Source: an uncultured Lachnospiraceae bacterium
GTDB taxonomy: Bacteria > Bacillota > Clostridia > Lachnospirales > Lachnospiraceae
Reading direction: 5' to 3'
Assembly: GCA_947175055.1 (NCBI GenBank)
Contig: CAMWLJ010000021.1
Coordinates: 1-41,897 of the forward strand
DNA length: 41,897 nt
Below, in pieces: positions 34,244-41,897 of this stretch. The notes under the pieces were generated by a model. The model did not search any database and was not told the DNA's origin. It saw nothing but the letters and a program-made list of their open reading frames with translations. The first letter of the stretch is position 1, and the number at the start of each line of letters is the position of its first letter. The position numbers and the translations under genes are program-made.

Positions 34244-35242
34244 ATGAAATGGACAAAATTCAGGATCAAGACAATTACGGAGGCGGAAGATATCATCATA
34301 AGCACTCTCTATGATATCGGATTGGAAGGCGCGCAGATCGAGGATAAGGTTCCGCTGACGGCGCTGGAGAAGGAGCAGATGTTCGTAGATATCCTGCCGG
34401 AAGGACCGGAGGATGACGGCATAGCTTATCTGAGCTTTTTTGTAGAAGAGAAAGAAGACGGCAGTCTGGAAGTGAATGGTATGCCTGCAGACAGGGATAC
34501 TATCGTGAAACAGATCAAAGAAGAGCTGGACGGACTGCGGCTTTTTATGGAGATAGGGGAAGGCTCGGTGACGGTGTCGGAGACGGAAGACATTGACTGG
34601 ATCAACAACTGGAAACAGTATTTTCACCAGTTCTACATAGACGATCTGTTGGTGATCCCTTCGTGGGAGACGGTGAGGCCTGAGGATGCAGACAAGAAAA
34701 TATTGCATATCGATCCGGGCACGGCTTTTGGAACAGGCATGCATGAAACAACACAGCTCTGTATCCGGCAGATCAGGAAGTATCTGACTTCAGAGACAGA
34801 GATTCTGGATGTGGGTACGGGCAGCGGTATTTTGGCAATTCTGGCGCTGATGTATGGTGCGAAGCATGCGGTCGGTACTGACTTGGATCCTTGTGCGGTG
34901 GAAGCGGTGGCGCAGAATATGGAGTCTAACGGTATTGCGAAGGACTCTTTCAGAATGATGATCGGTAATATCATTACCGATAAGGATGTGCAGGATCAGG
35001 TAGGCTATGAATGCTATGATATTGTGGTGGCAAATATCCTTGCGGATGTTTTGGTACCGCTCACACCGGTCATCGTCCGACAGATGAAAAAAGGCGGCAT
35101 TTATATTACATCAGGGATTATAGATGACAAAGAACAGACGGTCAGAGATGCCGTAGAAGCCGCAGGGCTTGAGATCGTGGAAGTTACTTATCAGGGAGAG
35201 TGGGTTTCAGTGACGGCCCGCAAAGCGTCACAAACTCCTTGA
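34244..35242 (+). CDS. prmA: Ribosomal protein L11 methyltransferase PrmA
   Basis: S-adenosylmethionine-dependent enzyme that methylates amino groups of ribosomal protein L11. The 332-residue protein begins MKWTKFRIKTITEAED, the usual opening in clostridial PrmA. It has the class I methyltransferase motif LDVGTGSGILA at 188-198, the acidic GTDLDPCAVEA loop, and the N-x-L motif VVANILADVLVPL. HIDPGTAFGTGMHETT precedes the fold as expected. A GTG at 34232 is in frame, but the ATG at 34244 fits family starts. The 3' end (from 35225) overlaps a GCGTCACAAACTC repeat, so the last residues (KASQTP) may be repeat-derived. Confidence 0.95.
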   Translation: MKWTKFRIKTITEAEDIIISTLYDIGLEGAQIEDKVPLTALEKEQMFVDILPEGPEDDGIAYLSFFVEEKEDGSLEVNGMPADRDTIVKQIKEELDGLRLFMEIGEGSVTVSETEDIDWINNWKQYFHQFYIDDLLVIPSWETVRPEDADKKILHIDPGTAFGTGMHETTQLCIRQIRKYLTSETEILDVGTGSGILAILALMYGAKHAVGTDLDPCAVEAVAQNMESNGIAKDSFRMMIGNIITDKDVQDQVGYECYDIVVANILADVLVPLTPVIVRQMKKGGIYITSGIIDDKEQTVRDAVEAAGLEIVEVTYQGEWVSVTARKASQTP

Positions 35243-35318
35243 TCACAGAGCAAAATAGGAGTATTCTTTCGGAAAACTCCAAAATTCTGCTCGCGTCCTC
35301 AGCGCAGGGTGCTGAGGA
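35225..35318 (+). repeat. REP-like core (copy 3) and tandem stem-loops after prmA
   Basis: GCGTCACAAACTC (35225-35237) repeats the core found, in reverse complement, at 10123-10135. It is followed by an imperfect long hairpin (GAGCA...TGCTC arms with a GGAGT/ACTCC inner stem, about 35247-35291). A perfect 9-bp hairpin, GTCCTCAGC-loop-GCTGAGGAC (35294-35318), comes next. No T tract follows, so it is not a standard terminator. Confidence 0.5.
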
Positions 35319-35368
35319 CTAGAGGTAAGGAAATGAAAGGTGAACGATGAAGGTAAACGACAGCAGCA

Positions 35369-35914
35369 ATGTGTGATGAACGAAATGGATCAAACAGGAA
35401 GGGGATATCGAAGCGTCGGATGAAGAGCAATGTGGCGGGTATTCTGGCGGTATTGTGGATGGCGGTCATTTTTGCCTTTTCTGCGCAGCCGAAGGAGGAA
35501 TCCAGCAGGGTCAGTGAGGAGGTCAGTGAGAGTCTGCTCAATGTGACGGGATGGTTTTTTCGCTTGAATATTGACGAAGAGAGGGTGTACGAGATTGCAC
35601 AGGCACTGGAACGTTTCGTCCGCAAGGGGGCACATATGACCGAATTTGCAATTCTGTCAGTCCTGCTATACTTGTGGATAGGCAGATGGCGGATGCCACG
35701 GCTGCGTCAATATGTCATAGCAGTTATGCTGGCGCTGTTATATGCCGGCAGCGATGAATTTCATCAGCTTTTTGTGGAAGGCCGGGCCGGGCTGCTGAGT
35801 GATGTGCTGGTGGACGGAGCCGGGGCAGCGGTGGGACTTGCTCTTTTTATTCTGGTACCGCTTTGTGTCAGAAGCGTATTACGGAGTGCTCAGCGTATTT
35901 GGCGTACCCATTGA
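35369..35914 (+). CDS. VanZ-like membrane protein
   Basis: A 181-residue (or shorter) membrane protein of the VanZ family. Family marks: WMAVIFAFSAQP in the first helix, VRKGAHMTEFAILSVLLY, and YAGSDEFHQLFVEGRAGLLSDVLVDGAGA, followed by a last hydrophobic helix and a basic tail. About four membrane segments are visible. Name-giving VanZ affects teicoplanin resistance, but most family members are of unknown function. The start is uncertain: ATG 35369 has a weak site, while ATG 35420 lies 15 bases from AGGAAGGGG; the latter begins directly before the first helix. No glycopeptide-resistance genes are nearby. Confidence 0.85.
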   Translation: MCDERNGSNRKGISKRRMKSNVAGILAVLWMAVIFAFSAQPKEESSRVSEEVSESLLNVTGWFFRLNIDEERVYEIAQALERFVRKGAHMTEFAILSVLLYLWIGRWRMPRLRQYVIAVMLALLYAGSDEFHQLFVEGRAGLLSDVLVDGAGAAVGLALFILVPLCVRSVLRSAQRIWRTH

Positions 35915-35995
35915 AAAGGGCATCTGCAAGAATATGGCGGCACGGTGCGGCAGAGTGGAATCATGGGGCCGGTGTGTTTGGCTAATGGAGGGAAT

Positions 35996-36736
35996 ATGTA
36001 TCAATTTTTTGTAGAACCGCAGCAGATACAGGACAGGACGATCATCATCACGGGCAGCGATGTCAATCATATACGGAATGTACTTCGCATGAAACCGGGG
36101 GAGGAGATCGCGGTGAGCAATGGCCTTGACGGCAGGGAGTATCGCTGCGGCATAGAATCTTTTACGCAGGACGAAGTGATCTGTACGTTGCGGTTTGTCA
36201 AGGAGGAGGGCGTGGAATTGTCTTCCAGGATCTTTCTTTTTCAGGGGCTGCCAAAGGCGGACAAGATGGAGCTGATCGTACAGAAGGCGGTGGAATTAGG
36301 AGTGTACGAGATCATTCCGGTGGCTGCAAGACGCTGCGTGGTGAAACTGGACGAGAAGAAAGCCGTAGGGAAGGTAGCCAGATGGCAGGGAATCGCCGAG
36401 GCGGCGGCCAAGCAGAGCAAAAGAGCCGTCATCCCGAATGTGCATCCGGTAATGCATATGCAGGCAGCGATCGAGCGTGCCAGGAGCATGGATGTCAGAC
36501 TGATCCCGTATGAACTGGCGGGGGATATGGGGCACACGAAGGCCATCATAGAAGCGGTGGAGCCGGGAAAGGATATCGCGGTGTTCATCGGACCGGAAGG
36601 CGGATTTGAGGAGAGTGAAGTGCGGATGGCAACAGAGGCAGGGATAGAACCCGTAACACTGGGCCGACGTATCCTGCGGACGGAGACGGCAGGACTGACA
36701 GTGCTGTCTTGGCTGATGTATCATCTGGAATCCTGA
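35996..36736 (+). CDS. rsmE: 16S rRNA (uracil-1498-N3)-methyltransferase RsmE
   Basis: Methylates U1498 of 16S rRNA using S-adenosylmethionine; SPOUT class knotted methyltransferase. The 246-residue protein begins MYQFFVEPQQIQ. It has HIRNVLRMKPGEE in the N-terminal PUA-like domain, LPKADKMELIVQKAVELGV at the domain junction, and EAAAKQSKRAVIP. The SAM-binding knot FIGPEGGFEESEV begins at about residue 197, and LGRRILRTETA follows. GGAGGG precedes ATG 35996; the longer frame from 35945 has no better site. The usual neighbour prmA is one gene upstream, as in many Firmicutes. Confidence 0.95.
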   Translation: MYQFFVEPQQIQDRTIIITGSDVNHIRNVLRMKPGEEIAVSNGLDGREYRCGIESFTQDEVICTLRFVKEEGVELSSRIFLFQGLPKADKMELIVQKAVELGVYEIIPVAARRCVVKLDEKKAVGKVARWQGIAEAAAKQSKRAVIPNVHPVMHMQAAIERARSMDVRLIPYELAGDMGHTKAIIEAVEPGKDIAVFIGPEGGFEESEVRMATEAGIEPVTLGRRILRTETAGLTVLSWLMYHLES

Positions 36737-36786
36737 TGACATATGATAGGGTATAGGGAAACAAGCAAGAGAAAGGAATTGTGAAA

Positions 36787-37941
36787 ATGCAAGTGTATTT
36801 GGATAATTCCGCGACTACCAAATGCTATGATGAGGTTGCGGAATTAGTATGCAGGGTCATGTGTGAAGATTATGGAAATCCTTCAAGCATGCATCATAAA
36901 GGCGTTGAAGCGGAACAATATGTAAGATATGCTAAAGAGACCTTAGCCAGACTGATGAAGGTAAATGAGAAGGAGATCCTGTTTACATCCGGCGGTACGG
37001 AAGCTGATAATATTGCGCTGATCGGCACTGCGATGGCTCATCACAGGAGAGGAAGACATCTGATCACGACAAGGATGGAACACCCGGCTGTTCTGCAGAC
37101 CATGGCGTATCTGGAGAGACAGGGATTCGACGTGACTTATCTCTCGGTAGACCGTGCGGGAAGAATCCGTCTGCAGGAGCTTGAGCGGGCGATCAGGAAG
37201 GATACGATACTCGTATCGATCATGCATGTCAACAACGAGATCGGAAGTGTGCAGCCTATCGCCGAAGCCGGTGAACTGATCAAGCGCAGTAATCCGCAGA
37301 CGCTGTTCCATGTGGATGCCGTGCAGGGATTCGGTAAGTTCAGAATCTACCCGTCCAGGATGAATGTGGATCTGTTGTCGGTCAGCGCTCATAAGATACA
37401 CGGGCCGAAAGGCGTCGGATTTCTGTATATCAGAGACGGGGCAAGAGTGAATCCTATCATATACGGTGGCGGACAGCAGAAAGGAATGCGTTCCGGGACA
37501 GAAAATGTTCCGGGGATCGCCGGGCTTGCCAAGGCGGCTGATCTGGTGTATGCGAACCTGGATCAGGATGTGGACAGAATGTATGAACTGCGTCAGATGT
37601 TGATCGACGGTGTCAGCCGAATTGAGGACGTGCGGGTCAACGGATGTCCTGGACGAGACGGCGCACCGCATATTGTCAGTCTTTCAGTGCGTGGCGTGCG
37701 CAGTGAGGTGCTGCTTCACGCGCTGGAAGAGAAGGAGATCTATGTGTCGGCAGGGAGTGCCTGCTCTTCCAATAAACCGCAGATATCGGATACGCTGAAG
37801 GCGATCGGTGTGGAGCGGGATCTGCTTGGTTCTACCATACGTTTTAGCCTTTCCGTCTTTACAACGGCGGCGGAAATCGAGTATACTATACAGGCACTGG
37901 AAGAGATGGTTCCGATGCTTAGAAAATATTCGCGCCATTAG
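36787..37941 (+). CDS. Cysteine desulfurase (NifS/IscS type), likely sulfur donor for ThiI
   Basis: Pyridoxal-phosphate enzyme that turns cysteine into alanine and holds the sulfur as a persulfide. The 384-residue protein opens with VYLDNSATT. It has FTSGGTEADNIAL, MHVNNEIGSVQP, the cofactor Lys203 in SAHKIHGPKG, GGGQQKGMRSGTEN, and the active-site Cys326 in SAGSACSS. ThiI starts 26 bases downstream. In Bacillus the equivalent pair (NifZ-ThiI) supplies sulfur for 4-thiouridine in tRNA, so the same job is inferred here. A GTG at 36781 is in frame; ATG 36787 is nine bases from AAAGGA and preferred. Confidence 0.93.
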   Translation: MQVYLDNSATTKCYDEVAELVCRVMCEDYGNPSSMHHKGVEAEQYVRYAKETLARLMKVNEKEILFTSGGTEADNIALIGTAMAHHRRGRHLITTRMEHPAVLQTMAYLERQGFDVTYLSVDRAGRIRLQELERAIRKDTILVSIMHVNNEIGSVQPIAEAGELIKRSNPQTLFHVDAVQGFGKFRIYPSRMNVDLLSVSAHKIHGPKGVGFLYIRDGARVNPIIYGGGQQKGMRSGTENVPGIAGLAKAADLVYANLDQDVDRMYELRQMLIDGVSRIEDVRVNGCPGRDGAPHIVSLSVRGVRSEVLLHALEEKEIYVSAGSACSSNKPQISDTLKAIGVERDLLGSTIRFSLSVFTTAAEIEYTIQALEEMVPMLRKYSRH

Positions 37942-37967
37942 TACTCTGTACTGGGCCAGGAGGAAAT

Positions 37968-39146
37968 ATGTTTACAGCTTTTTTGATAAAATATGCTGAG
38001 ATCGGTGTGAAGGGAAAGAACAGATATCTGTTTGAAAATGCGCTGGTGCAGCAGATCAAGTACGCTTTGAAGAAATGCGAAGGTGAATTTGCCGTGCGCA
38101 AGACGGACGGACGTATCTATGTGGATGTGGTCTCGGAGTTTGACTACGAGGAGACCGTGGCGCATCTGCAGAAAGTATTCGGAATATCCGGGATCTGTCC
38201 GATGATCTATGTGGAAGATGAAGGGTTCGATAAGCTGAAGGAGACGATCGTGAATTATATTGGCACGGTTTATCCGGATAGGCATAAGAGCTTTAAGGTT
38301 GCGGCCAGACGTGCCAGAAAGAATTACCCTCTCAATTCCATGGAGATCAATATGGAATTGGGAGGCACCGTTTTGGAGGCTTATCCGGAGATGCATGTGG
38401 ATGTGCACAAGCCGGACATCCTTCTGAATGTGGAAATAAGAGATAAGGTTTATATTTATTCCGAGATCATTCCGGGGCCGGGCGGCATGCCGGTAGGCAC
38501 GGGCGGCAAGGCTATGCTGCTTTTGTCCGGCGGCATTGATTCGCCGGTGGCCGGATGGATGATCGCGAAGCGGGGTGTCAAGATCGATGCGGTATATTTC
38601 CATGCACCGCCTTACACCAGTGAGCGGGCGAAACAGAAAGTGGTGGATCTGGCAGCCAAGGTTGCGGCCTACACGGGGCCGATATACCTCCATGTCATCA
38701 ATTTTACGGATATACAGTTGTATATCTACGACAAATGTCCGCATGATGAGCTGACGATCATCATGCGCCGGTATATGATGCGCATTGCGGAGCGGATCGC
38801 CAGGGAGACGGAGTGTCTGGGCCTGATCACCGGCGAGAGTATCGGCCAGGTGGCTTCTCAGACAATGCACAGCCTGATGGCGACCAATGAAGTGTGTGAA
38901 TTGCCGGTCTACAGACCGCTGATCGGGTTTGATAAGATGGAGATCGTGGATATTTCGGAGAAGATAGACACCTATGAGACTTCGATCCAGCCTTTTGAGG
39001 ATTGCTGTACGATCTTCGTGGCCAAGCATCCGGTAACGAAACCGAATCTGAACATTATCCGTAAACATGAACATAATCTGGATGAGAAGATTGAAGAACT
39101 GGTGCAGACGGCACTGGATACGGAAGAGTTGATCATAGTCAAGTAG
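37968..39146 (+). CDS. thiI: tRNA 4-thiouridine synthetase ThiI
   Basis: Adenylates U8 of tRNA and replaces oxygen with sulfur, giving 4-thiouridine. The 392-residue protein has the N-terminal ferredoxin-like and THUMP domains (FLIKYAEIGVKGKNR, then FKVAARRARKNYPLNSMEIN). The PP-loop ATP pyrophosphatase domain has SGGIDSPVAGW at about 187. GLITGESIGQVASQT is another hallmark. There is no C-terminal rhodanese domain, as in other Firmicutes, which fits a partner desulfurase passing sulfur directly. AGGAGG precedes the ATG. It likely forms an operon with the upstream desulfurase. Confidence 0.96.
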   Translation: MFTAFLIKYAEIGVKGKNRYLFENALVQQIKYALKKCEGEFAVRKTDGRIYVDVVSEFDYEETVAHLQKVFGISGICPMIYVEDEGFDKLKETIVNYIGTVYPDRHKSFKVAARRARKNYPLNSMEINMELGGTVLEAYPEMHVDVHKPDILLNVEIRDKVYIYSEIIPGPGGMPVGTGGKAMLLLSGGIDSPVAGWMIAKRGVKIDAVYFHAPPYTSERAKQKVVDLAAKVAAYTGPIYLHVINFTDIQLYIYDKCPHDELTIIMRRYMMRIAERIARETECLGLITGESIGQVASQTMHSLMATNEVCELPVYRPLIGFDKMEIVDISEKIDTYETSIQPFEDCCTIFVAKHPVTKPNLNIIRKHEHNLDEKIEELVQTALDTEELIIVK

Positions 39147-39167
39147 ATAAAGAGAGATGGTTAAAAG

Positions 39168-39207
39168 GTATCCGGCCCATCGCAAAGCGTTCTGGATGGC
39201 CGGATAC
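39168..39207. terminator. Strong hairpin between convergent thiI and HPr-like genes
   Basis: GTATCCGGCCCATC (39168-39181) pairs with GATGGCCGGATAC (39195-39207), 13 bp with one bulged C. Read on the minus strand it is followed by CTTTT, so it is a better terminator for the HPr-like gene. On the plus strand the T run is missing. Probably shared by both. Confidence 0.7.
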
Positions 39208-39272
39208 ACGTAACGGTAATGATGTTACGATCACCTGCAAAGGTGATTCCGGAATCTTAATGATAAGTACGA

Positions 39273-39503
39273 TTAGATGATGTATGGTTTCAAAGCTGCC
39301 AGTACTTCATCGATTGCGTCTTCCGCGTGGATGTTAAGGTCGATCGGCTTGGACAGATCCAAACTGAAGATGCCCATGATGGACTTTGCATCGATGACGT
39401 ATCTGCCGGACACCAGATCAAAATCATAATCAAATTTTGTAATGTCATTTACAAAAGACTTAACCTTATCAATCGAATTTAAAGAAATCTGTACGGTTTT
39501 CAT
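39273..39503 (-). CDS. HPr-like protein lacking the phosphoryl-accepting histidine
   Basis: A 76-residue protein aligning with HPr, the phosphocarrier of the sugar phosphotransferase system. The second half is clear: VIDAKSIMGIFSLDL, where AKSIMG holds the equivalent of regulatory Ser46. IDLNIHAEDAIDEVLAAL matches the C-terminal helix. The segment that in HPr reads GLHARPA is replaced by SIDKVKS, so both His15 and Arg17 are absent. It cannot carry phosphate from enzyme I, and resembles the regulatory paralogue Crh in this respect (Crh also lacks His15 but keeps Ser46). A role as HPr-kinase target or CcpA partner is inference. AAAGGAGGT lies eight bases before the ATG; it has its own promoter. 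Confidence 0.85.
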   Translation of the reverse strand: MKTVQISLNSIDKVKSFVNDITKFDYDFDLVSGRYVIDAKSIMGIFSLDLSKPIDLNIHAEDAIDEVLAALKPYII

Positions 39504-39544
39504 GTCAAATTTACCTCCTTTGATTGTTCATACCTTCTGCTTTA

Positions 39545-39573
39545 ATACTAAATGTTGGAAGTGTAAAAGTCAA
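39545..39573 (-). promoter_or_regulatory. Sigma-A promoter for the HPr-like gene
   Basis: On the minus strand TTGACT (39568-39573), a 17-base spacer, then TAGTAT (39545-39550). The leader to the ATG at 39503 is about 35 bases. On the opposite strand, TTGGAA (39555-39560) with a TAAAAC box 16 bases on could serve mtaB, so the two promoters would overlap. Confidence 0.65.
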
Positions 39574-39606
39574 TGATAAAACAACACAAAAAACGTGGAG
39601 AATATG

Positions 39607-40914
39607 ATGAAAAGTGTAGCACTACATAATTTGGGGTGTAAAGTCAACAGTTATGAAATAGATGTAATGCAACAAAGGCTGCAGGAAAGCGGATATAAAA
39701 TTGTACCATTTGATGAAGCGGCTGACGTATATATCATAAATACCTGTACTGTGACTAACATTGCAGACAGGAAAAGCAGGCAGATGATTCATCGCGCAAG
39801 ACGGCTGAATCCGGAGGCTGTCGTGGTGGCGGCAGGCTGCTATGTGCAGACTGCGGGAGAAGCGGTGTGGCAGGACGGTACAGTCGATATTGCCGTAGGG
39901 AATAATCGTAAGAAAGATATTGTGTCCATATTGGAAGAATATTGGCAGGCACAGCAGCCGGCAGCGGATGTGATAGATATCGGCGCAGTAAAAGAATATG
40001 AAGAAATGCAGCTGTCCCATACGGCTGAACACACGCGGGCATATATTAAGATCCAGGACGGGTGCAACCAGTTCTGTTCTTACTGTATTATCCCATATGC
40101 CAGAGGCCGGGTCAGAAGCCGCAGGGAGGAGGATATTCTGCGGGAAGTGCAGGGGATTGTGGATGCGGGATACAAGGAGATCGTGTTGACGGGTATCCAT
40201 ATCAGTTCTTATGGGATTGACAGAGGCGGATCTCAACTGCTTCAGCTGATAGAGAAGCTGCATGTGATCGACGGATTGGAGAGAATCCGTTTAGGGTCGT
40301 TGGAACCGCGTATCGTGACAGATGACTTTGCGGCGCGGATCAGTGCCATGGCTAAGATCTGTCCGCATTTTCACTTATCTTTGCAGAGCGGATGTGATTC
40401 GGTCCTGCGCAGGATGAATAGACACTATACAGCCGGGGAATACTTTCAGACAACAGAAGCGCTTCGGAGATATTATCGCGATCCTGCAATAACAACGGAT
40501 GTGATCGTAGGATTTCCGGGAGAGACGGAAGAGGAATTCCATACGACGGAAGAATTTGTGCACAAGATCAATTTCTACGAGATGCATATTTTCAAGTATT
40601 CCAAAAGGCAGGGGACCAGGGCGGCACAACTGAAGGATCAGCTTACGGAGGCGGATAAGAGCAGGAGGAGCGAGATCCTTATGGAGGCGGAGAAGCAGAT
40701 GTCGTATGCCTACAGAGCGGGGTATCTGCACCGTGAGGTGGAAGTCCTTATGGAGGAAAAGAAAGAAATAGACGGCCGGGTGTATTGGATCGGACATACG
40801 CCACAGTATATCAAGGCGGCGAAAGCAGTCGGGGAATCAAGGGATCTGAGTAACCAGATCGTGAGAGGCGAGATCACGGAGTTTCTTAAGGACGACATTA
40901 TGCTTTTAAAATGA
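39607..40914 (+). CDS. mtaB: tRNA t6A37 methylthiotransferase MtaB
   Basis: Radical-SAM enzyme that adds a methylthio group to t6A at position 37 of ANN-decoding tRNAs. The protein is about 435 residues. The N-terminal domain supplies three Cys for one iron-sulfur cluster (HNLGCKVNSYE, INTCTVTNIADRKSRQ, AAGCYVQT). The radical-SAM CxxxCxxC is C153-C157-C160 (CNQFCSYCIIPYARGR). TDVIVGFPGETEEEF follows, and a TRAM domain ends the protein. MtaB is preferred over MiaB because of the opening and VTNIADRKSRQ wording. Possible starts are GTG 39595, ATG 39604 and ATG 39607; the last has the best spacing from TGGAG. Confidence 0.93.
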   Translation: MKSVALHNLGCKVNSYEIDVMQQRLQESGYKIVPFDEAADVYIINTCTVTNIADRKSRQMIHRARRLNPEAVVVAAGCYVQTAGEAVWQDGTVDIAVGNNRKKDIVSILEEYWQAQQPAADVIDIGAVKEYEEMQLSHTAEHTRAYIKIQDGCNQFCSYCIIPYARGRVRSRREEDILREVQGIVDAGYKEIVLTGIHISSYGIDRGGSQLLQLIEKLHVIDGLERIRLGSLEPRIVTDDFAARISAMAKICPHFHLSLQSGCDSVLRRMNRHYTAGEYFQTTEALRRYYRDPAITTDVIVGFPGETEEEFHTTEEFVHKINFYEMHIFKYSKRQGTRAAQLKDQLTEADKSRRSEILMEAEKQMSYAYRAGYLHREVEVLMEEKKEIDGRVYWIGHTPQYIKAAKAVGESRDLSNQIVRGEITEFLKDDIMLLK

Positions 40915-40943
40915 TTGAATTTTGTGTGGCGATAGAGTATGAT
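40915..40943 (+). promoter_or_regulatory. Promoter for the ireB-ruvX-DUF1292 operon
   Basis: TTGAAT (40915-40920) begins immediately after the mtaB stop codon, followed by exactly 17 bases and TATGAT (40938-40943). The leader is about 100 bases and contains a small GGAC-GGAT-GTCC hairpin. Confidence 0.65.
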
Positions 40944-41048
40944 GATACAGTAAGGGCAGATGAAGATGGACGGATGTCCGTAACAGGGAAGCCGAAGGTG
41001 AACTGTTAGGGGTAATAGTAAAACAACAATGGATAAGGGCGTAAGAAT

Positions 41049-41312
41049 ATGCGGGATTTAGAAAACACACAATTTTTTAAAGTAGAGACAGAACCGGAGA
41101 CGGGAGTAAAGATCGTGCTCTCCACGGTGTATGAGGCACTGACAGAGAAGGGATATAATCCGGTGAATCAGATCGTTGGCTATATCATGTCAGGGGATCC
41201 GACTTATATTACCAGCCATAAGAGTGCACGTAGTCTGATCATGAAAGTAGAGCGTGACGAGCTGGTAGAAGAGATGCTGGTGGAATACATCAGGAATTCT
41301 CTGGGGAAATAG
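41049..41312 (+). CDS. ireB: IreB family regulatory phosphoprotein (DUF965)
   Basis: An 87-residue cytoplasmic protein. Wording such as NTQFFKVE, VYEALTEKGYNPVNQIVGYI, GDPTYITSHKSARSLI and RDELVEEMLVEYI is diagnostic of the IreB/YrzL family. In Enterococcus IreB is phosphorylated by the PASTA kinase IreK on N-terminal threonines and opposes cephalosporin resistance; Thr7 here is the likely equivalent site. Gene order ireB-ruvX-DUF1292 is the common Firmicute arrangement. No strong ribosome binding site is visible (only AAGGGCG upstream of the ATG). Confidence 0.93.
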   Translation: MRDLENTQFFKVETEPETGVKIVLSTVYEALTEKGYNPVNQIVGYIMSGDPTYITSHKSARSLIMKVERDELVEEMLVEYIRNSLGK

Positions 41313-41413
41313 TCGATTCCGTGGACAGAAGGCTTTGCGGTAATAACGAAAGGGAGATATGTTGCTATAAGCGGATCGGGTGCCGTGCATAGCAACAGGA
41401 ATACAGGAACAGC

Positions 41414-41848
41414 ATGAGGATCATGGGGCTGGATCTCGGTTCCAAAACAGTGGGGGTGGCGGTAAGCGATCCGCTTCTGATCACGGCGCAGGGACTGGAG
41501 ATCATTAGAAGAAAAGACGAGAATAAGCTGCGGCAGACATTGGCAAGGATAGAGCAGTTGATCGAGGAGTACGAGGTGTCGGAGATTGTACTGGGTCTGC
41601 CGAAACATATGAATGATACGTTGGGTGACAGAGCAGAACTGTCGCTTGCGTTTCAAGATAAACTGGAAAGAAGGACAGGCCTTCCCGTGACGATGTGGGA
41701 CGAGCGTCTCACTACGGTGGCAGCAGACAGGACGATGATGGAAGCGGGTATCCGCAGAGAACATCGCAAAGAGTATGTGGACAAGATCGCGGCAGTTTTT
41801 ATCCTGCAGGGTTATCTGGATTATCGGGCTAACAAGGAGAATGCGTAA
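41414..41848 (+). CDS. ruvX: RuvX/YqgF, putative Holliday-junction resolvase / rRNA processing nuclease
   Basis: A 144-residue RNase H-like nuclease of the YqgF family. In E. coli the homologue takes part in 16S rRNA 5'-end maturation, and in other bacteria junction resolvase activity is reported. Motifs: [17 protein letters not shown] with the first catalytic Asp, [14 protein letters not shown], and [11 protein letters not shown] with the next acidic residue. The C-terminal [18 protein letters not shown] has the last Asp. It is followed without a gap by the DUF1292 gene, so the pair is coupled. The ribosome binding site (AGGAACAGC) is weak. Confidence 0.95.
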   Translation: MRIMGLDLGSKTVGVAVSDPLLITAQGLEIIRRKDENKLRQTLARIEQLIEEYEVSEIVLGLPKHMNDTLGDRAELSLAFQDKLERRTGLPVTMWDERLTTVAADRTMMEAGIRREHRKEYVDKIAAVFILQGYLDYRANKENA

Positions 41849-41897
41849 GTGGAGAAGATTGTTTTTACACCGGAAGGTGAGGAACCGGTACAGTTCT
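41849..41897 (+). CDS. DUF1292 family protein, N-terminal fragment (cut by window edge)
   Basis: Starts with GTG directly after the ruvX stop, with AAGGAGA (41834-41840) eight bases upstream. Only 16 codons are visible (MEKIVFTPEGEEPVQF). The acidic opening and the position behind ireB and ruvX match DUF1292 (YrzB-like) genes, whose function is unknown. Confidence 0.65.
   Translation, partial: MEKIVFTPEGEEPVQF

Noticed and set aside
34244..36736. VanZ-like gene taken as evidence of glycopeptide resistance
   Set aside because: No vanHAX or regulator genes nearby. VanZ-like proteins are common housekeeping-context genes in this group.

Overview
The window looks like a chromosomal segment from a Firmicute of the class Clostridia, most likely a Lachnospiraceae-type gut bacterium. 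This rests on gene order and families: a CIRCE-controlled hrcA-grpE-dnaK-dnaJ block, prmA-rsmE, a cysteine desulfurase next to thiI, ireB-ruvX-DUF1292, AGGAGG-type ribosome binding sites, and large secreted Big2/InlB-repeat proteins. Genus and species cannot be read from the sequence alone.

Layout. 1-490 is the 5' part of pyruvate kinase (minus strand). 777-6215 encodes a giant secreted protein with an acidic repeat linker, a thioredoxin-like domain, a CAP domain, and InlB/MBG/Ig-like repeats. 6465-11010 carries a GH36 alpha-galactosidase, a class I aminotransferase and undecaprenyl-diphosphatase (uppP). 11254-11742 is a histone-H1-like Lys/Ala-rich protein. 11948-17070 is the heat-shock operon. 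17245-20426 is an AT-richer three-gene cassette: a DUF262 (ParB/GmrS-like) protein, a DUF3696 AAA ATPase overlapping it by 8 nt, and an unrecognised protein. It is the best candidate here for an uncharacterised defence system. 20485-29826 holds two paralogous secreted subtilisin-like proteases. Between them sit a remnant of a third copy and a small membrane-anchored protein that looks like a free-standing version of the proteases' own propeptide.

29827-34243 is repeat-rich. It has an Rpn-family nuclease/transposase-like gene behind a long hairpin leader, a DUF3048 (YerB-like) lipoprotein, and several miniature transposable elements. Two 195-bp elements in inverted orientation, each with a perfect 8-bp target duplication, bracket the lipoprotein gene. 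One of them appears to donate the -35 box of the promoter in front of prmA. Related non-coding elements lie at 25163-25348 and 33505-33836.

34244-41897 returns to housekeeping genes: prmA, a VanZ-like gene, rsmE, a cysteine desulfurase with thiI (sulfur relay to tRNA 4-thiouridine), a divergent HPr-like protein without the phosphoryl-accepting histidine, mtaB, ireB, ruvX and the start of a DUF1292 gene.

All calls come from reading translated sequence and motifs by eye. No database search was possible. Domain names rest on recalled family signatures, and repeat alignments were done by hand.
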